Shown here: positions 34,737-44,329 of the stretch, in pieces | Layout of the letters: each line of letters begins with the position of its first letter | Position numbering within the stretch: the stretch's first letter is position 1 | Assembly (NCBI RefSeq): GCF_022664395.1 | Contig: NZ_JAKRET010000001.1 | Location: 434,001 to 498,000, forward strand | DNA: 64,000 nt | Direction of reading: 5' to 3' | Origin: Sphingomonas lacusdianchii | Lineage (GTDB): Bacteria; Pseudomonadota; Alphaproteobacteria; Sphingomonadales; Sphingomonadaceae | Notes under the pieces: generated by a model | Told to the model about the DNA's origin: nothing | Seen by the model: the letters and a program-made list of their open reading frames with translations, nothing else | Databases searched by the model: none | Position numbers and translations under genes: made by a program

Positions 34737-37321
34737 CGTCCCGCGGTCCGGCGCAGCGCGGTGACCAACTGGCCGATTGTATAGGGTTTGTGCAGCAGGT
34801 CGAACCCCATGGTGCCGTGACGGACGATCACGTCGCTATAGCCGCTGGTCAGCAGCACCGGTAGCTGTGGGTGGCTATCGCGGACGCGCGCGGCCAGTTC
34901 CATGCCGCCGATGCCGGGCATCATCACGTCCGAAAACACGACATCGAACCCATCGGGGTCGGCGGCCAACCGATCGAGCGCGGCCTGTCCATCGGGTGCG
35001 TGGACGGTGACGAAGCCCTGCGCCTCCAGCGCATGGGTGGTGGTGGTGCCGACCGCTTCGTTATCCTCGACCACCAGGACGCGCAGCCCGTCGCCGCAGC
35101 TGGGTTCGGCATCGCTGCGCGCGGTTACTACGTCGCCGCTGGGGGCGGCGGCGCGTGGCAAGTAGAGGATGAATTCGGTGTTGCCGGGCACGCTGCGCGC
35201 ACGGACCTCGCCGCCCGATTGCTTGGCGAAGCCGAACACCTGGCTGAGGCCGAGCCCGGTGCCCTTGCCCAGTTCCTTGGTCGTGAAGAAGGGTTCGAAG
35301 ATGCGGCCGAGCGTTTCCTCGTCGATGCCGCTGCCGGTATCGGCAATGGTCACCGCGACGAACGATCCGGGCAAGGCGGGTGTGGTCGGGCCGGCGGGGA
35401 TGCCGTCGATGCACGCGACCGACAGCGTCAGCGCGCCCTCGCCCTGCATCGCGTCGCGCGCATTGGCGGCCATATTGACCATGGCGGTGTCGAACTGGTT
35501 CGGATCGGCATGAATGAAGGCGGGTTCGCCGCTGGCATGTATCGTCACCTCGACCCGCGACCCGGCCAGCGTGCGCACGATGTCGCCGAGCGCGTCGACG
35601 GCGAGATTGGCGTCGAACGTCTCGGGCTGAAGCGCGGAGCGGCGGGCGAAGGCGAGCAGCTGCCCGGTCAGCTTGGCGGCACGGTCGACGGTATCGCTGA
35701 TCGCGGCGAGATAGCGTTCGCGGCGTTCGGGGACCAGCGAGGGCTGGCGCAGCAGATCGACCGAGGAGCGGACGATCGTCAGCAGATTGTTGAAATCATG
35801 CGCGACGCCGCCGGTCAGCTGGCCGATCGCCTCCATCTTCTGGCTTTGGCGCAGCGCATCCTGGGCGGTGACCAGCGCCTTGGTCCGGTCGACGACCTGT
35901 TCTTCGAGCGAGGAGGCAAGTGCCGCCAGTTCGCGCTCGGCACGGCGACGTTCGGTCGCGGCGCGGGTGCGCTCGGCGACTTCGCGGACGAAGGCGATCT
36001 CGTCGTCGCGCCACGCGCGCGGCTCGCCATGGTTGACGTACAGCAGCGCGACCAGCCCACCCATTTCGGTCAGCGGCATGTTGATGAACGCGCGGGCGTT
36101 GATCGATTCGAGTTGCGCTGCGGTGTCGAGCGTGCGCGGATCGGTCCGGGCGTCGGTCACGACCGCTGTCTCGCCGCGCTTCAAGTCGTCGATATAGCTG
36201 CCATAGTCGCGGAACTGCAGCACGCCGGCGATGGTGGTCACGCCGGGCGCGTTCCAGTCGCGTTCGATGGTGATCGTCTCCGCCGCGCGGTCGACCACGC
36301 CATAGCCGACACGGTCGACACCCAGCGCTTCGCCGATGATGCGCGACGCGGCGGTGGTCATCTCGACCGGGTCATCGAGCAGGCGCAGCATCTCGTTCAG
36401 CTCGGCCATCGCCGCGCGCATGCCCTCCAGCCGCTTGTAGACGGTGACGTCGATCGACACGCCGGTCAGGCGGGTGATCTCGCCCTGTGCATCGCGGGTC
36501 GGCTGGCCCCGGCTGGCGATCCAGCGCGTCTCGCCGCCGGGCACGCAGACGCGGACCTCGATCTCGAGCGGTTCGCCCGCAAGGCTCGCCTCGATCGCGG
36601 CCATCGCCGCGGCGCGATCGTCGGGGTGGAGGATCGCCGAGATTTCGGCGGGCGATGGCGGATAATCGGCGTCGAAACCGAAATTGGTGCGGCAGATCGC
36701 CGACATGCTCAGCTGGCGGTTGATGCGTTCGAACGCCCAGGTGCCGAAGCGCCCCGCCTCCAGCGCGAACAGCATCTCTCGCTCGCGCTCCTCCTGTTCG
36801 CGGAAGCGGCCGGCGAGTTCGGCGAGCAGCGCGGCGTTGCTCGATTCGAGGCCGTCGACCCGGTCGCGCACGGCAGTGACGTCGAGCTGGCTGGCGAAGA
36901 AATAGGCGAGCTTGCCATCGGCATCGGGGACCGGCGCCAGCAGCAGCCGGTTCCAGAAGGGCGTGCCGTCGCGGCGATAGTTGCGGATGTCGATCTCGAT
37001 CGACCGCTCCCCCGCCACCGCCTCGCGAATCTGCGCCACCGTGGCGGGGTCGGTATCCTCACCCTGCAGGAAACGGCAGTTGCGGCCGATGATCCAGTCG
37101 CGGTCGTAACCGGTCAGACGACAGAAGGCGTCGTTGACGAACACCACCGGATTGTCGGGCAGTCGCGGATTGGTGATGAGCATCGGCATCCGCGTCGCGC
37201 GGACCGCGGCGACGAACGGATCGGTGCCGCTGTCATTGCCGGCTATTTCGACCGCGATCCGCCGATCGTCGCGCCGCGCCGTCTCGCTGCTGCCCCCGTC
37301 CTGATCCACGTCGCCTCGCAT
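34733..37321 (-). CDS. LOV-domain hybrid histidine kinase (predicted blue-light sensor)
   Basis: An 862-residue soluble-looking hybrid kinase. Domains in order: LOV (about residues 35-150, with GRNCRFLQG and the flavin-adduct Cys at 82), PAS (about 185-295), GAF (about 310-460), a coiled coil, HisKA with [11 protein letters not shown] (His508), HATPase_c with [16 protein letters not shown] and TGLGLSQ, and a C-terminal receiver (VLVVEDNE; phospho-acceptor Asp798 in SDVMMP; Lys845). Flavin binding and a photocycle are inferred from the intact LOV motif. The start is uncertain: ATG 37321 would be near-leaderless behind the EcfG-type promoter, and GTG 37309 is an alternative. Partner regulator not seen. 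Confidence 0.93.
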   Translation of the reverse strand: MRGDVDQDGGSSETARRDDRRIAVEIAGNDSGTDPFVAAVRATRMPMLITNPRLPDNPVVFVNDAFCRLTGYDRDWIIGRNCRFLQGEDTDPATVAQIREAVAGERSIEIDIRNYRRDGTPFWNRLLLAPVPDADGKLAYFFASQLDVTAVRDRVDGLESSNAALLAELAGRFREQEEREREMLFALEAGRFGTWAFERINRQLSMSAICRTNFGFDADYPPSPAEISAILHPDDRAAAMAAIEASLAGEPLEIEVRVCVPGGETRWIASRGQPTRDAQGEITRLTGVSIDVTVYKRLEGMRAAMAELNEMLRLLDDPVEMTTAASRIIGEALGVDRVGYGVVDRAAETITIERDWNAPGVTTIAGVLQFRDYGSYIDDLKRGETAVVTDARTDPRTLDTAAQLESINARAFINMPLTEMGGLVALLYVNHGEPRAWRDDEIAFVREVAERTRAATERRRAERELAALASSLEEQVVDRTKALVTAQDALRQSQKMEAIGQLTGGVAHDFNNLLTIVRSSVDLLRQPSLVPERRERYLAAISDTVDRAAKLTGQLLAFARRSALQPETFDANLAVDALGDIVRTLAGSRVEVTIHASGEPAFIHADPNQFDTAMVNMAANARDAMQGEGALTLSVACIDGIPAGPTTPALPGSFVAVTIADTGSGIDEETLGRIFEPFFTTKELGKGTGLGLSQVFGFAKQSGGEVRARSVPGNTEFILYLPRAAAPSGDVVTARSDAEPSCGDGLRVLVVEDNEAVGTTTTHALEAQGFVTVHAPDGQAALDRLAADPDGFDVVFSDVMMPGIGGMELAARVRDSHPQLPVLLTSGYSDVIVRHGTMGFDLLHKPYTIGQLVTALRRTAGR

Positions 37322-37330
37322 CGCCCAAGT

Positions 37331-37355
37331 AACGTGGTCCGCGGACCGCCGTTCC
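37331..37355 (-). promoter_or_regulatory. consensus EcfG (general stress) promoter for the LOV kinase
   Basis: Read on the minus strand, GGAAC (37355-37351), 16 bases, then CGTT (37334-37331), an exact match to the alphaproteobacterial sigma-EcfG consensus. It lies in the 71-base gap after kdgK, directly before the LOV kinase. Transcription would start around 37322-37325. Confidence 0.7.
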
Positions 37356-37392
37356 GCAGCCGCGCCCCCCTTGGCCGACAGCTATGATCGGA

Positions 37393-38394
37393 TCAGCGGC
37401 GGACGTCCAGTCCGCCGGCAAGAAACGCATCGATATCGGATTGATGAAACAGGCTAAAATCACCAGGAAGCGAATGTTTGAGCGCAGCGACCGCCAGTCC
37501 CCAATGCGCGGCGACTTCCTCGCTCCTGCCCGACATCAGCCCGTGGAGCACGCCGCTGGCAAAGGCGTCGCCACCGCCGATGCGGTCGACGATGCCGGAG
37601 ATGGTAATCTCGTCGGTCTGGACCGAAGCCGACGGCGTATCGATCCGCGCCGACAGCCGGTGATGGTCGGCATCGTCGACATGGCGCGCGGTCGAAGCGA
37701 TGTGCTTCAGGTTCGGGAAGACCGTAAACGCCGCCTCCGCCGCCTCGCGCCGGCGATCCTCGCCATCGCCCGAAAAGTCGCGGCCGAGCAGCAGCGACAC
37801 GTCGCGGTGGTTGCCGAACAACACGTCGGCAAGGCTCACCAATTTGGTCAGCACGCTGCGCGGGTCGCTGTCCCATGCTTCCCACAGGCGGGCGCGGTAG
37901 TTGCCGTCGAACGAGATCGTGAGCCCCTTCGCCCGCGCCGCTTCGGCAGCGGCAATCGCGGCATCGGCGCTGTCGGGCCCAAGCGCGGGGGTGATCCCCG
38001 ACAGGTGCAGCCGGGTACAGCCGTCGAGCAGCCGGTCCCAGTCCCAGCTATCGGCCGGCGCGGTCGCGAAGCTGGAGCCGGCGCGGTCATAGACGATGTC
38101 GGAGGCGCGCAAGCCGGCGCCGACGCTGAGGAAATACATCCCCATCCGCCCGTCGCGGCGGACGACGCGCGAACAATCGACCCCCTGCGCGCGGATCGCC
38201 GCGACGGCGCCGTGACCGAGCGGATTGTCGGGCACCGCGCTGACACAGGCGGCGGCATGGCCGAGATTGGCGAGACCGACCGCGACATTCGCCTCCGCCC
38301 CGCCGACATGCACGTCGAACCGGTGGCTCTGCATCAACAGCTCACGCCCGGGGGCGCTCAACCGCAACAGCAATTCCCCGAAACACAGGATCAT
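37393..38394 (-). CDS. kdgK: 2-keto-3-deoxygluconate kinase (PfkB family)
   Basis: Phosphorylates 2-keto-3-deoxygluconate to KDPG, the meeting point of uronate degradation with the Entner-Doudoroff pathway. A PfkB/ribokinase-fold protein of 333 residues from the ATG at 38394 (MILCFGELLLRLS): HVGGAEANVAVGLANLG for the sugar site and DRIGGGDAFASGV with the catalytic Asp. A longer form starting at 38406 is possible. The ATG at 38394 overlaps the kduD stop in ATGA, coupling the two. Context with kduD and kduI makes the substrate assignment strong. Confidence 0.88.
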   Translation of the reverse strand: MILCFGELLLRLSAPGRELLMQSHRFDVHVGGAEANVAVGLANLGHAAACVSAVPDNPLGHGAVAAIRAQGVDCSRVVRRDGRMGMYFLSVGAGLRASDIVYDRAGSSFATAPADSWDWDRLLDGCTRLHLSGITPALGPDSADAAIAAAEAARAKGLTISFDGNYRARLWEAWDSDPRSVLTKLVSLADVLFGNHRDVSLLLGRDFSGDGEDRRREAAEAAFTVFPNLKHIASTARHVDDADHHRLSARIDTPSASVQTDEITISGIVDRIGGGDAFASGVLHGLMSGRSEEVAAHWGLAVAALKHSLPGDFSLFHQSDIDAFLAGGLDVRR

Positions 38395-39143
38395 CGTGCC
38401 AGCCATCCTCCATCAACCGCGAGGACATGGCCGTTAACATAATCCGACGCCGAAGACGCAAGGAATACCGCCGCCCCGCCCAGATCATCGGCCGCACCCC
38501 AGCGCCCGGCGGGAATGCGTTCGAGAATCTGGCGGTTGCGGGTCTCATCGGCCTGCAACGCGGCGGTGTTGTTGGTGGCGATATAGCCCGGCGCGATCGC
38601 ATTGACGTTCACGCCCTTCGCCGCCCATTCATTGGCCAGCAGCTTGGTGAGGCCGCCGATGCCGGACTTGGACGCGGTATAGCTCGGCACGCGGACGCCG
38701 CCCTGGAAGGTCAGCATCGAGGCGATGTTGATGATCTTCCCCCGCCCCTGCGCCACCATGTGGCGCCCGGCGGACTGGCACAGGAAGAACACCGATTTGA
38801 GGTTGGTGTCGATGACCGCGTCCCAGTCTTCCTCGGTAAAGTCGAGGCTGTCGGCGCGGCGGATGATACCGGCATTGTTGACCAGAATGTCGAGCCCGCC
38901 AAGCGTATCGACGACCTGCTGCACGACCCCTTCGACCGGGGCGATGGTCGACAGATCGGCGGAAACGATCTCCGCCCGGCGACCCATGGCCCGCGCCCGA
39001 TCGGCAGTGTCGGTGGCAGGTGTGCGCCCGATCAGCGCGACATCGGCGCCGGCAGCGGCCAACGCCAGCGCGATCGCCTGTCCGATGCCGGTATTGGCGC
39101 CGGTGACGGCCGCGACCCGGCCCGAAAGATCGAAGGGATTCAT
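38391..39143 (-). CDS. kduD: 2-deoxy-D-gluconate 3-dehydrogenase / 5-keto-4-deoxyuronate reductase
   Basis: Reduces 3-deoxy-D-glycero-2,5-hexodiulosonate (DKII) to 2-keto-3-deoxygluconate with NADH. A 250-residue short-chain dehydrogenase: TGANTGIGQAIAL for NAD binding (about residues 14-26), NNAGI, and the catalytic YTASKSG (Tyr, Lys) with the preceding Ser in IASML. The N-terminal PFDLSGRVAAVTGAN is typical of KduD. It lies between kduI and kdgK and is coupled to kdgK. Confidence 0.92.
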   Translation of the reverse strand: MNPFDLSGRVAAVTGANTGIGQAIALALAAAGADVALIGRTPATDTADRARAMGRRAEIVSADLSTIAPVEGVVQQVVDTLGGLDILVNNAGIIRRADSLDFTEEDWDAVIDTNLKSVFFLCQSAGRHMVAQGRGKIINIASMLTFQGGVRVPSYTASKSGIGGLTKLLANEWAAKGVNVNAIAPGYIATNNTAALQADETRNRQILERIPAGRWGAADDLGGAAVFLASSASDYVNGHVLAVDGGWLAR

Positions 39144-39209
39144 GGTAACTCCTCGGTTCCCGCGCCGGCAGGATTTGGGCTATCACGCGGTGCCCGGTCC
39201 TTCGCACCG

Positions 39210-39289
39210 CGTATCCCCGCGCAGGCGGGGACCCAGGGCTACGAGCGTTCAGGTCCGCGGCTCTGAATCCCCGCCTGCGCGGGGATACG
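39210..39289. repeat. interspersed palindromic repeat, GCGCAGG type
   Basis: Arms 39210-39236 and 39263-39289 are reverse complements at 25 of 27 positions, and each folds on itself (CCCCGC-GCAGG-CGGGG). It is the sister of the 32403 element and lies in the 152-base gap between kduI and kduD, on whose transcript it would form a strong hairpin. Confidence 0.8.
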
Positions 39290-39295
39290 GCAGGA

Positions 39296-40135
39296 TCAGG
39301 CCAGCTGGCAGATGTCGAGCACCTTCATATCGGTATAGTCCTGGTTCTCGCCCGCCATCGCCCAGATGAAGGCATAGGCGCGCGTGCCCGACCCCATATG
39401 CACCGACCAGGGCGGCGAGATCACCGCTTCCTCGTTACCCATGACGATGTGGCGCATCGCTTCGCCCTCGCCCATGTAATGGAACACCTTGTCGTTCTCG
39501 GTCGGCAGTTCGAAGTAGAAATAGATCTCGCTGCGGCGTTCATGGATGTGCGGCGGCATCGTGTTCCACACGCTGCCGGGCTTGAGCACGGTCAGGCCAA
39601 TGACCAGCTGCGCCGAATCGCAGACGCCGGGAATGACCAGCTGGTAGATGGTGCGCTCGTTCGATTCCTCGAGGCTGCCGCGATCGAGCGCATTGGCGTC
39701 GGCGATGCCGAGTTTGCGGGTCTGGAACCCCTTATGCGCCGGGCACGACGCGATGTAGAAGCGCGCGCCCTTGCCGGCGAATTCGACGTCGGTCGCGCCC
39801 ATCGTGACATAGACGCAGTCCTTGTTGCCGAGCGTGAACGTCTCGCCATCGACGGTCAGCGTGCCTTCGGCGTCGCCGACATTGACCACCGCCATTTCGC
39901 GGCGTTCGAGGAACGGATGCCCCTCGGCCGATTTCGGTTCGGTCTGCGCGGGCAGCTTGACCGGGGCATCGCCCACCGCGACGCCGCCAATCACGAACCG
40001 GTCGGCATGGGTGTAGTTGAGGACGCATTCGCCTTCGCGGAACAGGCCGTCGATCAGGTACCGGTCGCGCAGTTCCTCGTTCGATACGCATTCCATCATG
40101 TCGGGGTGGGTCGCGTAATAGGTGCGGTCGAACAT
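39296..40135 (-). CDS. kduI: 5-dehydro-4-deoxy-D-glucuronate isomerase
   Basis: Isomerises 5-keto-4-deoxyuronate (from unsaturated uronate ends released by pectin or other polyuronate lyases) to DKII. A 279-residue cupin-fold zinc enzyme; the zinc motif region [18 protein letters not shown] with its two His and Glu is intact, and a second His is in [11 protein letters not shown] at 40135 follows GGAGAGAG, so it is the natural start. First gene of the kduI-kduD-kdgK cluster; regulation may involve the upstream ACCGGT motifs. Confidence 0.95.
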   Translation of the reverse strand: MFDRTYYATHPDMMECVSNEELRDRYLIDGLFREGECVLNYTHADRFVIGGVAVGDAPVKLPAQTEPKSAEGHPFLERREMAVVNVGDAEGTLTVDGETFTLGNKDCVYVTMGATDVEFAGKGARFYIASCPAHKGFQTRKLGIADANALDRGSLEESNERTIYQLVIPGVCDSAQLVIGLTVLKPGSVWNTMPPHIHERRSEIYFYFELPTENDKVFHYMGEGEAMRHIVMGNEEAVISPPWSVHMGSGTRAYAFIWAMAGENQDYTDMKVLDICQLA

Positions 40136-40503
40136 GACTCTCTCCATCAGGTAACCGGTATCAGCGCCATTTGGCAGCTGACAGGTCCGGCGGTTCGCAT
40201 CGGTTGCACCCGTCCTACCCCCCTTGGCCGGCCGCGTCGACCGGTTTTTACGATGCAGGAATGGCGGATTCGCGTCATATTCCGGCCCGGCGGCGTGGCA
40301 CGGATCAAGCGCCGTTCGTTCCGCAATATGATGCATCCGTTCGGTATGCGGACATTTTTGAGCTAAGATCGCACCCGCCGGCCGTTCTTACCGAGTTCTT
40401 GACACCGGTTTCTCAGTTCTGGTCAGCCGCCGCGTACGTCCCACAACCGATTGAGACATTCCGTCCTCTTGCTCCCGGCCGCCCCGCCCGGCAAAGCGCG
40501 GCG
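40136..40503. promoter_or_regulatory. kduI-hemF intergenic region with repeated ACCGGT palindromes
   Basis: A 368-base divergent gap. ACCGGT occurs at 40154-40159 (GTAACCGGTATC), 40240-40245 and 40404-40409 (TGACACCGGTTTCT); three copies in so short a stretch is more than expected by chance. LacI-type sugar regulators often bind such palindromes with an ACCGGT core, so these are candidate operators for the kdu genes. The TTGACA at 40399-40404 could alternatively be a -35 for hemF, but no good -10 follows. No other feature was seen. Confidence 0.45.
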
Positions 40504-41346
40504 ATGCAACCGCTCGACCATCAACAACAATCCGCCCGTAGCTGGTTCGAATCGCTGCGCGACCGCATCTGTGCGTCGTTCGAGGCCATCGAGTGCGAGG
40601 CCGGATCGGACGCGACCTTCGCCTATACGCCGTGGGACCGCACCGATCCGTCGGGTGCGCCCGGCGGCGGCGGCGTGCGCGGGGTGATGAAGGGCAAGGT
40701 GTTCGAAAAGGTCGGGGTCAATGTCTCGACGGTCGGCGGCACGCTCGAAGGCGATTTCGCCAAGTCGATTCACGGCGCGGCGGAAGACCCGCGCTTCTTC
40801 GCGACCGGCATCAGCCTCGTCGCGCACATGGCCAATCCGCATGTGCCGGCGGTGCATATGAACACCCGATTCCTCGTCACGACGAAGCGCTGGTTCGGCG
40901 GCGGCGCGGATCTCAACCCGCCCATCCCCTATGCAGAGGATACGGCGGACTTTCACGCGGCGATGCAGGCGGCGTGCGACGCACATGATCCGGCGCATTA
41001 TCCGCGGTTCAGGCAATGGGCCGACGATTATTTCTACATCCCCCATCGCGGCGTGCATCGCGGCGTCGGCGGTATCTTCTACGATCACCTGTCGAACGAT
41101 TGGGACGACGACTTCGCCTTCACCCGCGATGTCGGCGAGGCGTTTCTGTCGATCTATCCGCAGCTGGTCCGGCGGCGCATGGCAATGCCGTATGACGATG
41201 CCGATCGCGCCCGCCAGCTCGAATGGCGGGGGCGCTATGCCGAATTCAACCTGGTCTATGACCGGGGAACGCTGTTCGGGCTGAAGACCGGCGGCAATAT
41301 CGATGCGATCCTGATGAGCCTGCCGCCGCTGGCGACGTGGAGCTGA
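40504..41346 (+). CDS. hemF: aerobic coproporphyrinogen III oxidase
   Basis: Oxidatively decarboxylates coproporphyrinogen III to protoporphyrinogen IX using oxygen, in heme synthesis. A 280-residue HemF: KGKVFEKVGVNVSTV, RFFATGISLVAHMANP, MNTRFLVT and the FGGGADLNP signature, with HHR-like residues in YIPHRGVHRGVGG. The ATG at 40504 (MQPLDHQQQ) gives the normal length; the open frame above it is unsupported. Followed by the acetyltransferase gene 5 bases downstream. Confidence 0.96.
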   Translation: MQPLDHQQQSARSWFESLRDRICASFEAIECEAGSDATFAYTPWDRTDPSGAPGGGGVRGVMKGKVFEKVGVNVSTVGGTLEGDFAKSIHGAAEDPRFFATGISLVAHMANPHVPAVHMNTRFLVTTKRWFGGGADLNPPIPYAEDTADFHAAMQAACDAHDPAHYPRFRQWADDYFYIPHRGVHRGVGGIFYDHLSNDWDDDFAFTRDVGEAFLSIYPQLVRRRMAMPYDDADRARQLEWRGRYAEFNLVYDRGTLFGLKTGGNIDAILMSLPPLATWS

Positions 41347-41350
41347 CGCG

Positions 41351-41944
41351 ATGGGGCTGATCCCGGTGAAGCCCGACGAAGTGGCGACAATCGTCACCTC
41401 GCTCGAAATGCTCGAACGGCCGCGCCCGGCCCCGCTGCCGACGTCGCCCTTGCGACTGGTGCGGTGGGAGAAGCCGGGGATCGAGCGCTATCGCGCGCTG
41501 TTCCGCCGGATCGGCGGGCCGTGGCTGTGGTTTTCGCGGCTGGTGATGGCGGATGCGACGCTGACCGCGATCATCCACGACGACGCCGTCCGCATCTGGG
41601 CCGTGGTCGACCGTGCGGGGATCGAGGTAGGGATGCTCGAGCTGGACGACCGCAAGCCGGGCGAGTGCGAATTGTCCTATGTCGGGCTGATCCCCGAATT
41701 GGCCGGACAGGGCCATGGCCGCTGGCTGATGGCACATGCGCTGGCGCTGGCATGGGGCAAGGACGTGCGACGGGTGTGGGTGCATACCTGCACGCTCGAC
41801 CATCCCGGCGCGCTCGGCTTTTACCGCCGCTCGGGCTTCGTGCCGTATCAGCGGACGATCGAGACCTTCGTCGATCCGCGCAGCATCGACGTGCTACCCG
41901 CCGACGCCGCGCCGCATTATCCCCTGCTCGCCAGCCGTCGATAG
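41351..41944 (+). CDS. GNAT-family N-acetyltransferase
   Basis: A 197-residue GNAT protein: LSYVGLIPELAGQGHGRWLMAHA contains motif A (Q/RxxGxG/A, acetyl-CoA pyrophosphate loop) around QGHGRW, followed by the conserved Tyr of FYRRSGFVPYQ in motif B. Substrate unknown. It follows hemF by 5 bases, so is likely in the same transcript, and converges with the membrane protein at 41917 with a 28-base overlap. Confidence 0.85.
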   Translation: MGLIPVKPDEVATIVTSLEMLERPRPAPLPTSPLRLVRWEKPGIERYRALFRRIGGPWLWFSRLVMADATLTAIIHDDAVRIWAVVDRAGIEVGMLELDDRKPGECELSYVGLIPELAGQGHGRWLMAHALALAWGKDVRRVWVHTCTLDHPGALGFYRRSGFVPYQRTIETFVDPRSIDVLPADAAPHYPLLASRR

Positions 41945-42657
41945 ATGGTCGCGCGGACCAGCGCGAACGCCGTCGACATCGCCGCCCCGACAAAGGCGAT
42001 GGCGGTGGCGAGCATCGCCATGGTCACCGGATTGCCGCCGCTGCGCGATACCGCGCCGGCGGTGCTGGTCAGCAGCAGCGCGACAAGCTGTCCGCCGAAA
42101 TAGAGCATCGCCGACAGCGACAGCAACTGCATCACATGCCCCTGCGTCAGCGCGAGGGCGCGGCCCATGGCGTCGCCGAAGCGCCGCTGGGGTTCGGCCA
42201 TCAATACCGGCATCACCACGAACACCCGGCCGATCACATAGAGGGCGGGCAGCACCAGCAGCAGCAACCCGCCCAGCTTCGCGGCATTGACCAGCAGCAT
42301 CGCTGCAACCAGCACCGGAAGACGACGCAATACCGAACGCAATGCCTCGCCAACGGTCGGCCGGGCCGGGTCGAGCAACAAGGCGAGCAGCACCGCGATG
42401 CCGATCAATTCGGCAAGTGCCTGCATCGCCAGCCACGGCGCATTCTCGATCAACTGCGCCTGCAGTGCCGCCAGCAGCGCACCGTCGTCGCCCGTCGCCG
42501 GATCGACCGATACCGGCGCCTTGGCGGCGGTCAGCAGCAGCGACAGCGCCAGATTGGGCAGGAAGAAGAAGAGGCCGGCGACCGCCACAACGACCTCGCG
42601 ATCACGTCGCCAGATCGCGACCGCTTCCCGCAGCGCCGCACCGATATCGATCCTCAT
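41917..42657 (-). CDS. polytopic membrane protein, second of a paralogous pair
   Basis: A 246-residue inner-membrane protein with about five or six hydrophobic segments, starting at ATG 42657 in ATGA overlap with the previous gene. The motif GRALALTQGHVMQLLSL corresponds to [17 protein letters not shown] in its neighbour, suggesting an ancient tandem duplication. Similar proteins are sometimes annotated as glycerophosphodiester-phosphodiesterase-type membrane domains, but no catalytic motif is present. The 28-base antisense overlap with the GNAT gene is normal for convergent genes. Confidence 0.75.
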   Translation of the reverse strand: MRIDIGAALREAVAIWRRDREVVVAVAGLFFFLPNLALSLLLTAAKAPVSVDPATGDDGALLAALQAQLIENAPWLAMQALAELIGIAVLLALLLDPARPTVGEALRSVLRRLPVLVAAMLLVNAAKLGGLLLLVLPALYVIGRVFVVMPVLMAEPQRRFGDAMGRALALTQGHVMQLLSLSAMLYFGGQLVALLLTSTAGAVSRSGGNPVTMAMLATAIAFVGAAMSTAFALVRATIYRRLASRG

Positions 42658-43490
42658 GCGAAAACGGCCATGTCGTCCTGTTCGCCGATCACGGCGCGGT
42701 ACAGCTTGCCGATGAACGCCGACTGGTACAGCGCCAGCACCGCGCTTACCGCCGCAACCGCGACGGCCCCGCCAATGGCCGCGACCGACAGCCCGCCGCT
42801 GTCGCCGAAGATCAAGGCGGCGACCGCGCCGAACACGAACTGCGCCGCCGACACCGCGATCCCCGCGACGATCGCATAGAGCAGGATCAGACCGATCAGC
42901 TTCCACGTCATGCCGCGCGTCAGTGCGAAGGCGCGACCGAAGGCGCCCAGCCCCCGCCGCTCCATGGCGACGACCGCGTTGATCGGCAGCAACCGTGCCG
43001 ACAGCCACAGGATGAAGATGGCGAACGCGAGGAAATACAGCAGCGCCGATCCCAGCCTGCCCAATTCGGACGGCTGCATCGTGCTGCCATTCGCGATAGC
43101 GGCGAGATCGATCCCGCTGGCGACCGCGCGAAGGATGCCGGGCAGTGCGAGGATGCCGAGCACGACCAGCACGACGATGCTGATCCCGATCAACGGCAGG
43201 AAACGGTTTTTCGCGATGCGCATCGCCGCGTACCGATCCTCGCGACCGGTCGGCTGCGCGGCAAACCCGACCAGATACAGCGCACCCCATAGCGAGAGGA
43301 TCGTCGTCGCCACCGACAACAGCCCCAGTCCCACCGCGGTGCCGCCGGTCGCATCGGCGCGCACGCCCGCCAGGCTGCCGCTGATCGCCGGGGCGGCGAA
43401 CTGCGTAACGAGCAGCACCGGCATCACCGCGCCTAGATGGTCGCGGACGAAATCGACCGCGCGGTCCCACACTGTTCCGACACTCACCAT
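42654..43490 (-). CDS. polytopic membrane protein, first of a paralogous pair
   Basis: A 278-residue inner-membrane protein with about six hydrophobic stretches, starting at ATG 43490 ([12 protein letters not shown]). Its C-terminal part has the [17 protein letters not shown] element shared with the next gene. No catalytic or transport motif is recognised. The larger open frame continuing past 43490 covers lipB in antisense and is not used. Pairing and coupling by ATGA suggest a heteromeric membrane complex, which is an inference. Confidence 0.75.
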   Translation of the reverse strand: MVSVGTVWDRAVDFVRDHLGAVMPVLLVTQFAAPAISGSLAGVRADATGGTAVGLGLLSVATTILSLWGALYLVGFAAQPTGREDRYAAMRIAKNRFLPLIGISIVVLVVLGILALPGILRAVASGIDLAAIANGSTMQPSELGRLGSALLYFLAFAIFILWLSARLLPINAVVAMERRGLGAFGRAFALTRGMTWKLIGLILLYAIVAGIAVSAAQFVFGAVAALIFGDSGGLSVAAIGGAVAVAAVSAVLALYQSAFIGKLYRAVIGEQDDMAVFA

Positions 43491-43544
43491 CGTTGCGCTC
43501 GCTCCCCATATGTCCGAAGGACGCTCTACCCCTCCTCCTTCCGA

Positions 43545-44240
43545 ATGAAAATGGCCAGCAATCCTACCGTTCCGCCGATCGCGATCGAACAGCAGATCGA
43601 ATGGCGCCGCTCGCCCGGCCGGATCGAATATCCCGCCGCGCTCGCCGAAATGGAGGCGCGCGCGACCGCCATCGCCGATCGCAGCGCGACCGAGATGGTG
43701 TGGCTGCTTGAACATCCGCCGCTCTACACCGCCGGCACCAGCGCCGACCCCGCCGAACTGCTCGACACCCGTTTCCCTGTCCACGCCGCCGGGCGGGGCG
43801 GACGCTATACCTATCATGGCCCGGGACAGCGGATCGGGTATCTGATGCTCGACCTGACGCGACGCGGGCGCGACGTGCGGCGCTTCGTGCATGCCGTCGA
43901 ATCCTGGGTGATCGGTGCGCTCGGGCAGTTCGACATCCACGCCTATGCCGTTCCCGACCGGATCGGCATCTGGACCAGCGACGGCGGCACCGAAGCGAAG
44001 ATCGGCGCGATCGGCGTGCGGGTGCGCCGATGGACGACGCTGCATGGATTTTCCGTCAACCTCGCCCCGGATCTGACACATTTCGGTGGGATTATCCCCT
44101 GTGGTATCGCCGAATATCCGGTTACGAGCGCGAAGGCCCTTGGCAAACCGGTCGATGCCACCGACTTTGATCGGGCGTTGGCAGACGGTTTCCCCGCCTT
44201 CCTGAACGCCTTGTACGCCAGCGCGCAAAACGAGGCTTGA
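43545..44240 (+). CDS. lipB: octanoyl-[acyl-carrier-protein]-protein octanoyltransferase
   Basis: Moves an octanoyl group from acyl carrier protein to lipoyl domains of 2-oxoacid dehydrogenases and GcvH. About 231 residues: [18 protein letters not shown], the catalytic Lys in [10 protein letters not shown], and the active-site Cys in [15 protein letters not shown]. The start is uncertain between ATG 43545 and ATG 43551, as both lack a convincing ribosome site; the protein core begins IEWRRSPG. No lipA in the window. Confidence 0.95.
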   Translation: MKMASNPTVPPIAIEQQIEWRRSPGRIEYPAALAEMEARATAIADRSATEMVWLLEHPPLYTAGTSADPAELLDTRFPVHAAGRGGRYTYHGPGQRIGYLMLDLTRRGRDVRRFVHAVESWVIGALGQFDIHAYAVPDRIGIWTSDGGTEAKIGAIGVRVRRWTTLHGFSVNLAPDLTHFGGIIPCGIAEYPVTSAKALGKPVDATDFDRALADGFPAFLNALYASAQNEA

Positions 44241-44329
44241 GGGGGACGGGTCGTTCGACTAATGTCCAGCGCGGATTGGGTATTAACGGCATAAGAAAGC
44301 CGCCTACTCCACAGCTTAGGGAGCTTACC

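Noticed and set aside
34871..37387. 838-codon plus-strand open frame
   Set aside because: Antisense shadow of the LOV kinase, with no family motif.
38394..38406. kdgK start at the upstream ATG 38406
   Set aside because: The GGAGG lies directly next to it without spacing, and the ATG at 38394 fits both family N-termini and ATGA coupling better.
40399..40427. TTGACA as a -35 hexamer for hemF
   Set aside because: No acceptable -10 follows at 16-18 bases, and the site overlaps an ACCGGT palindrome; left as an ambiguous remark only.
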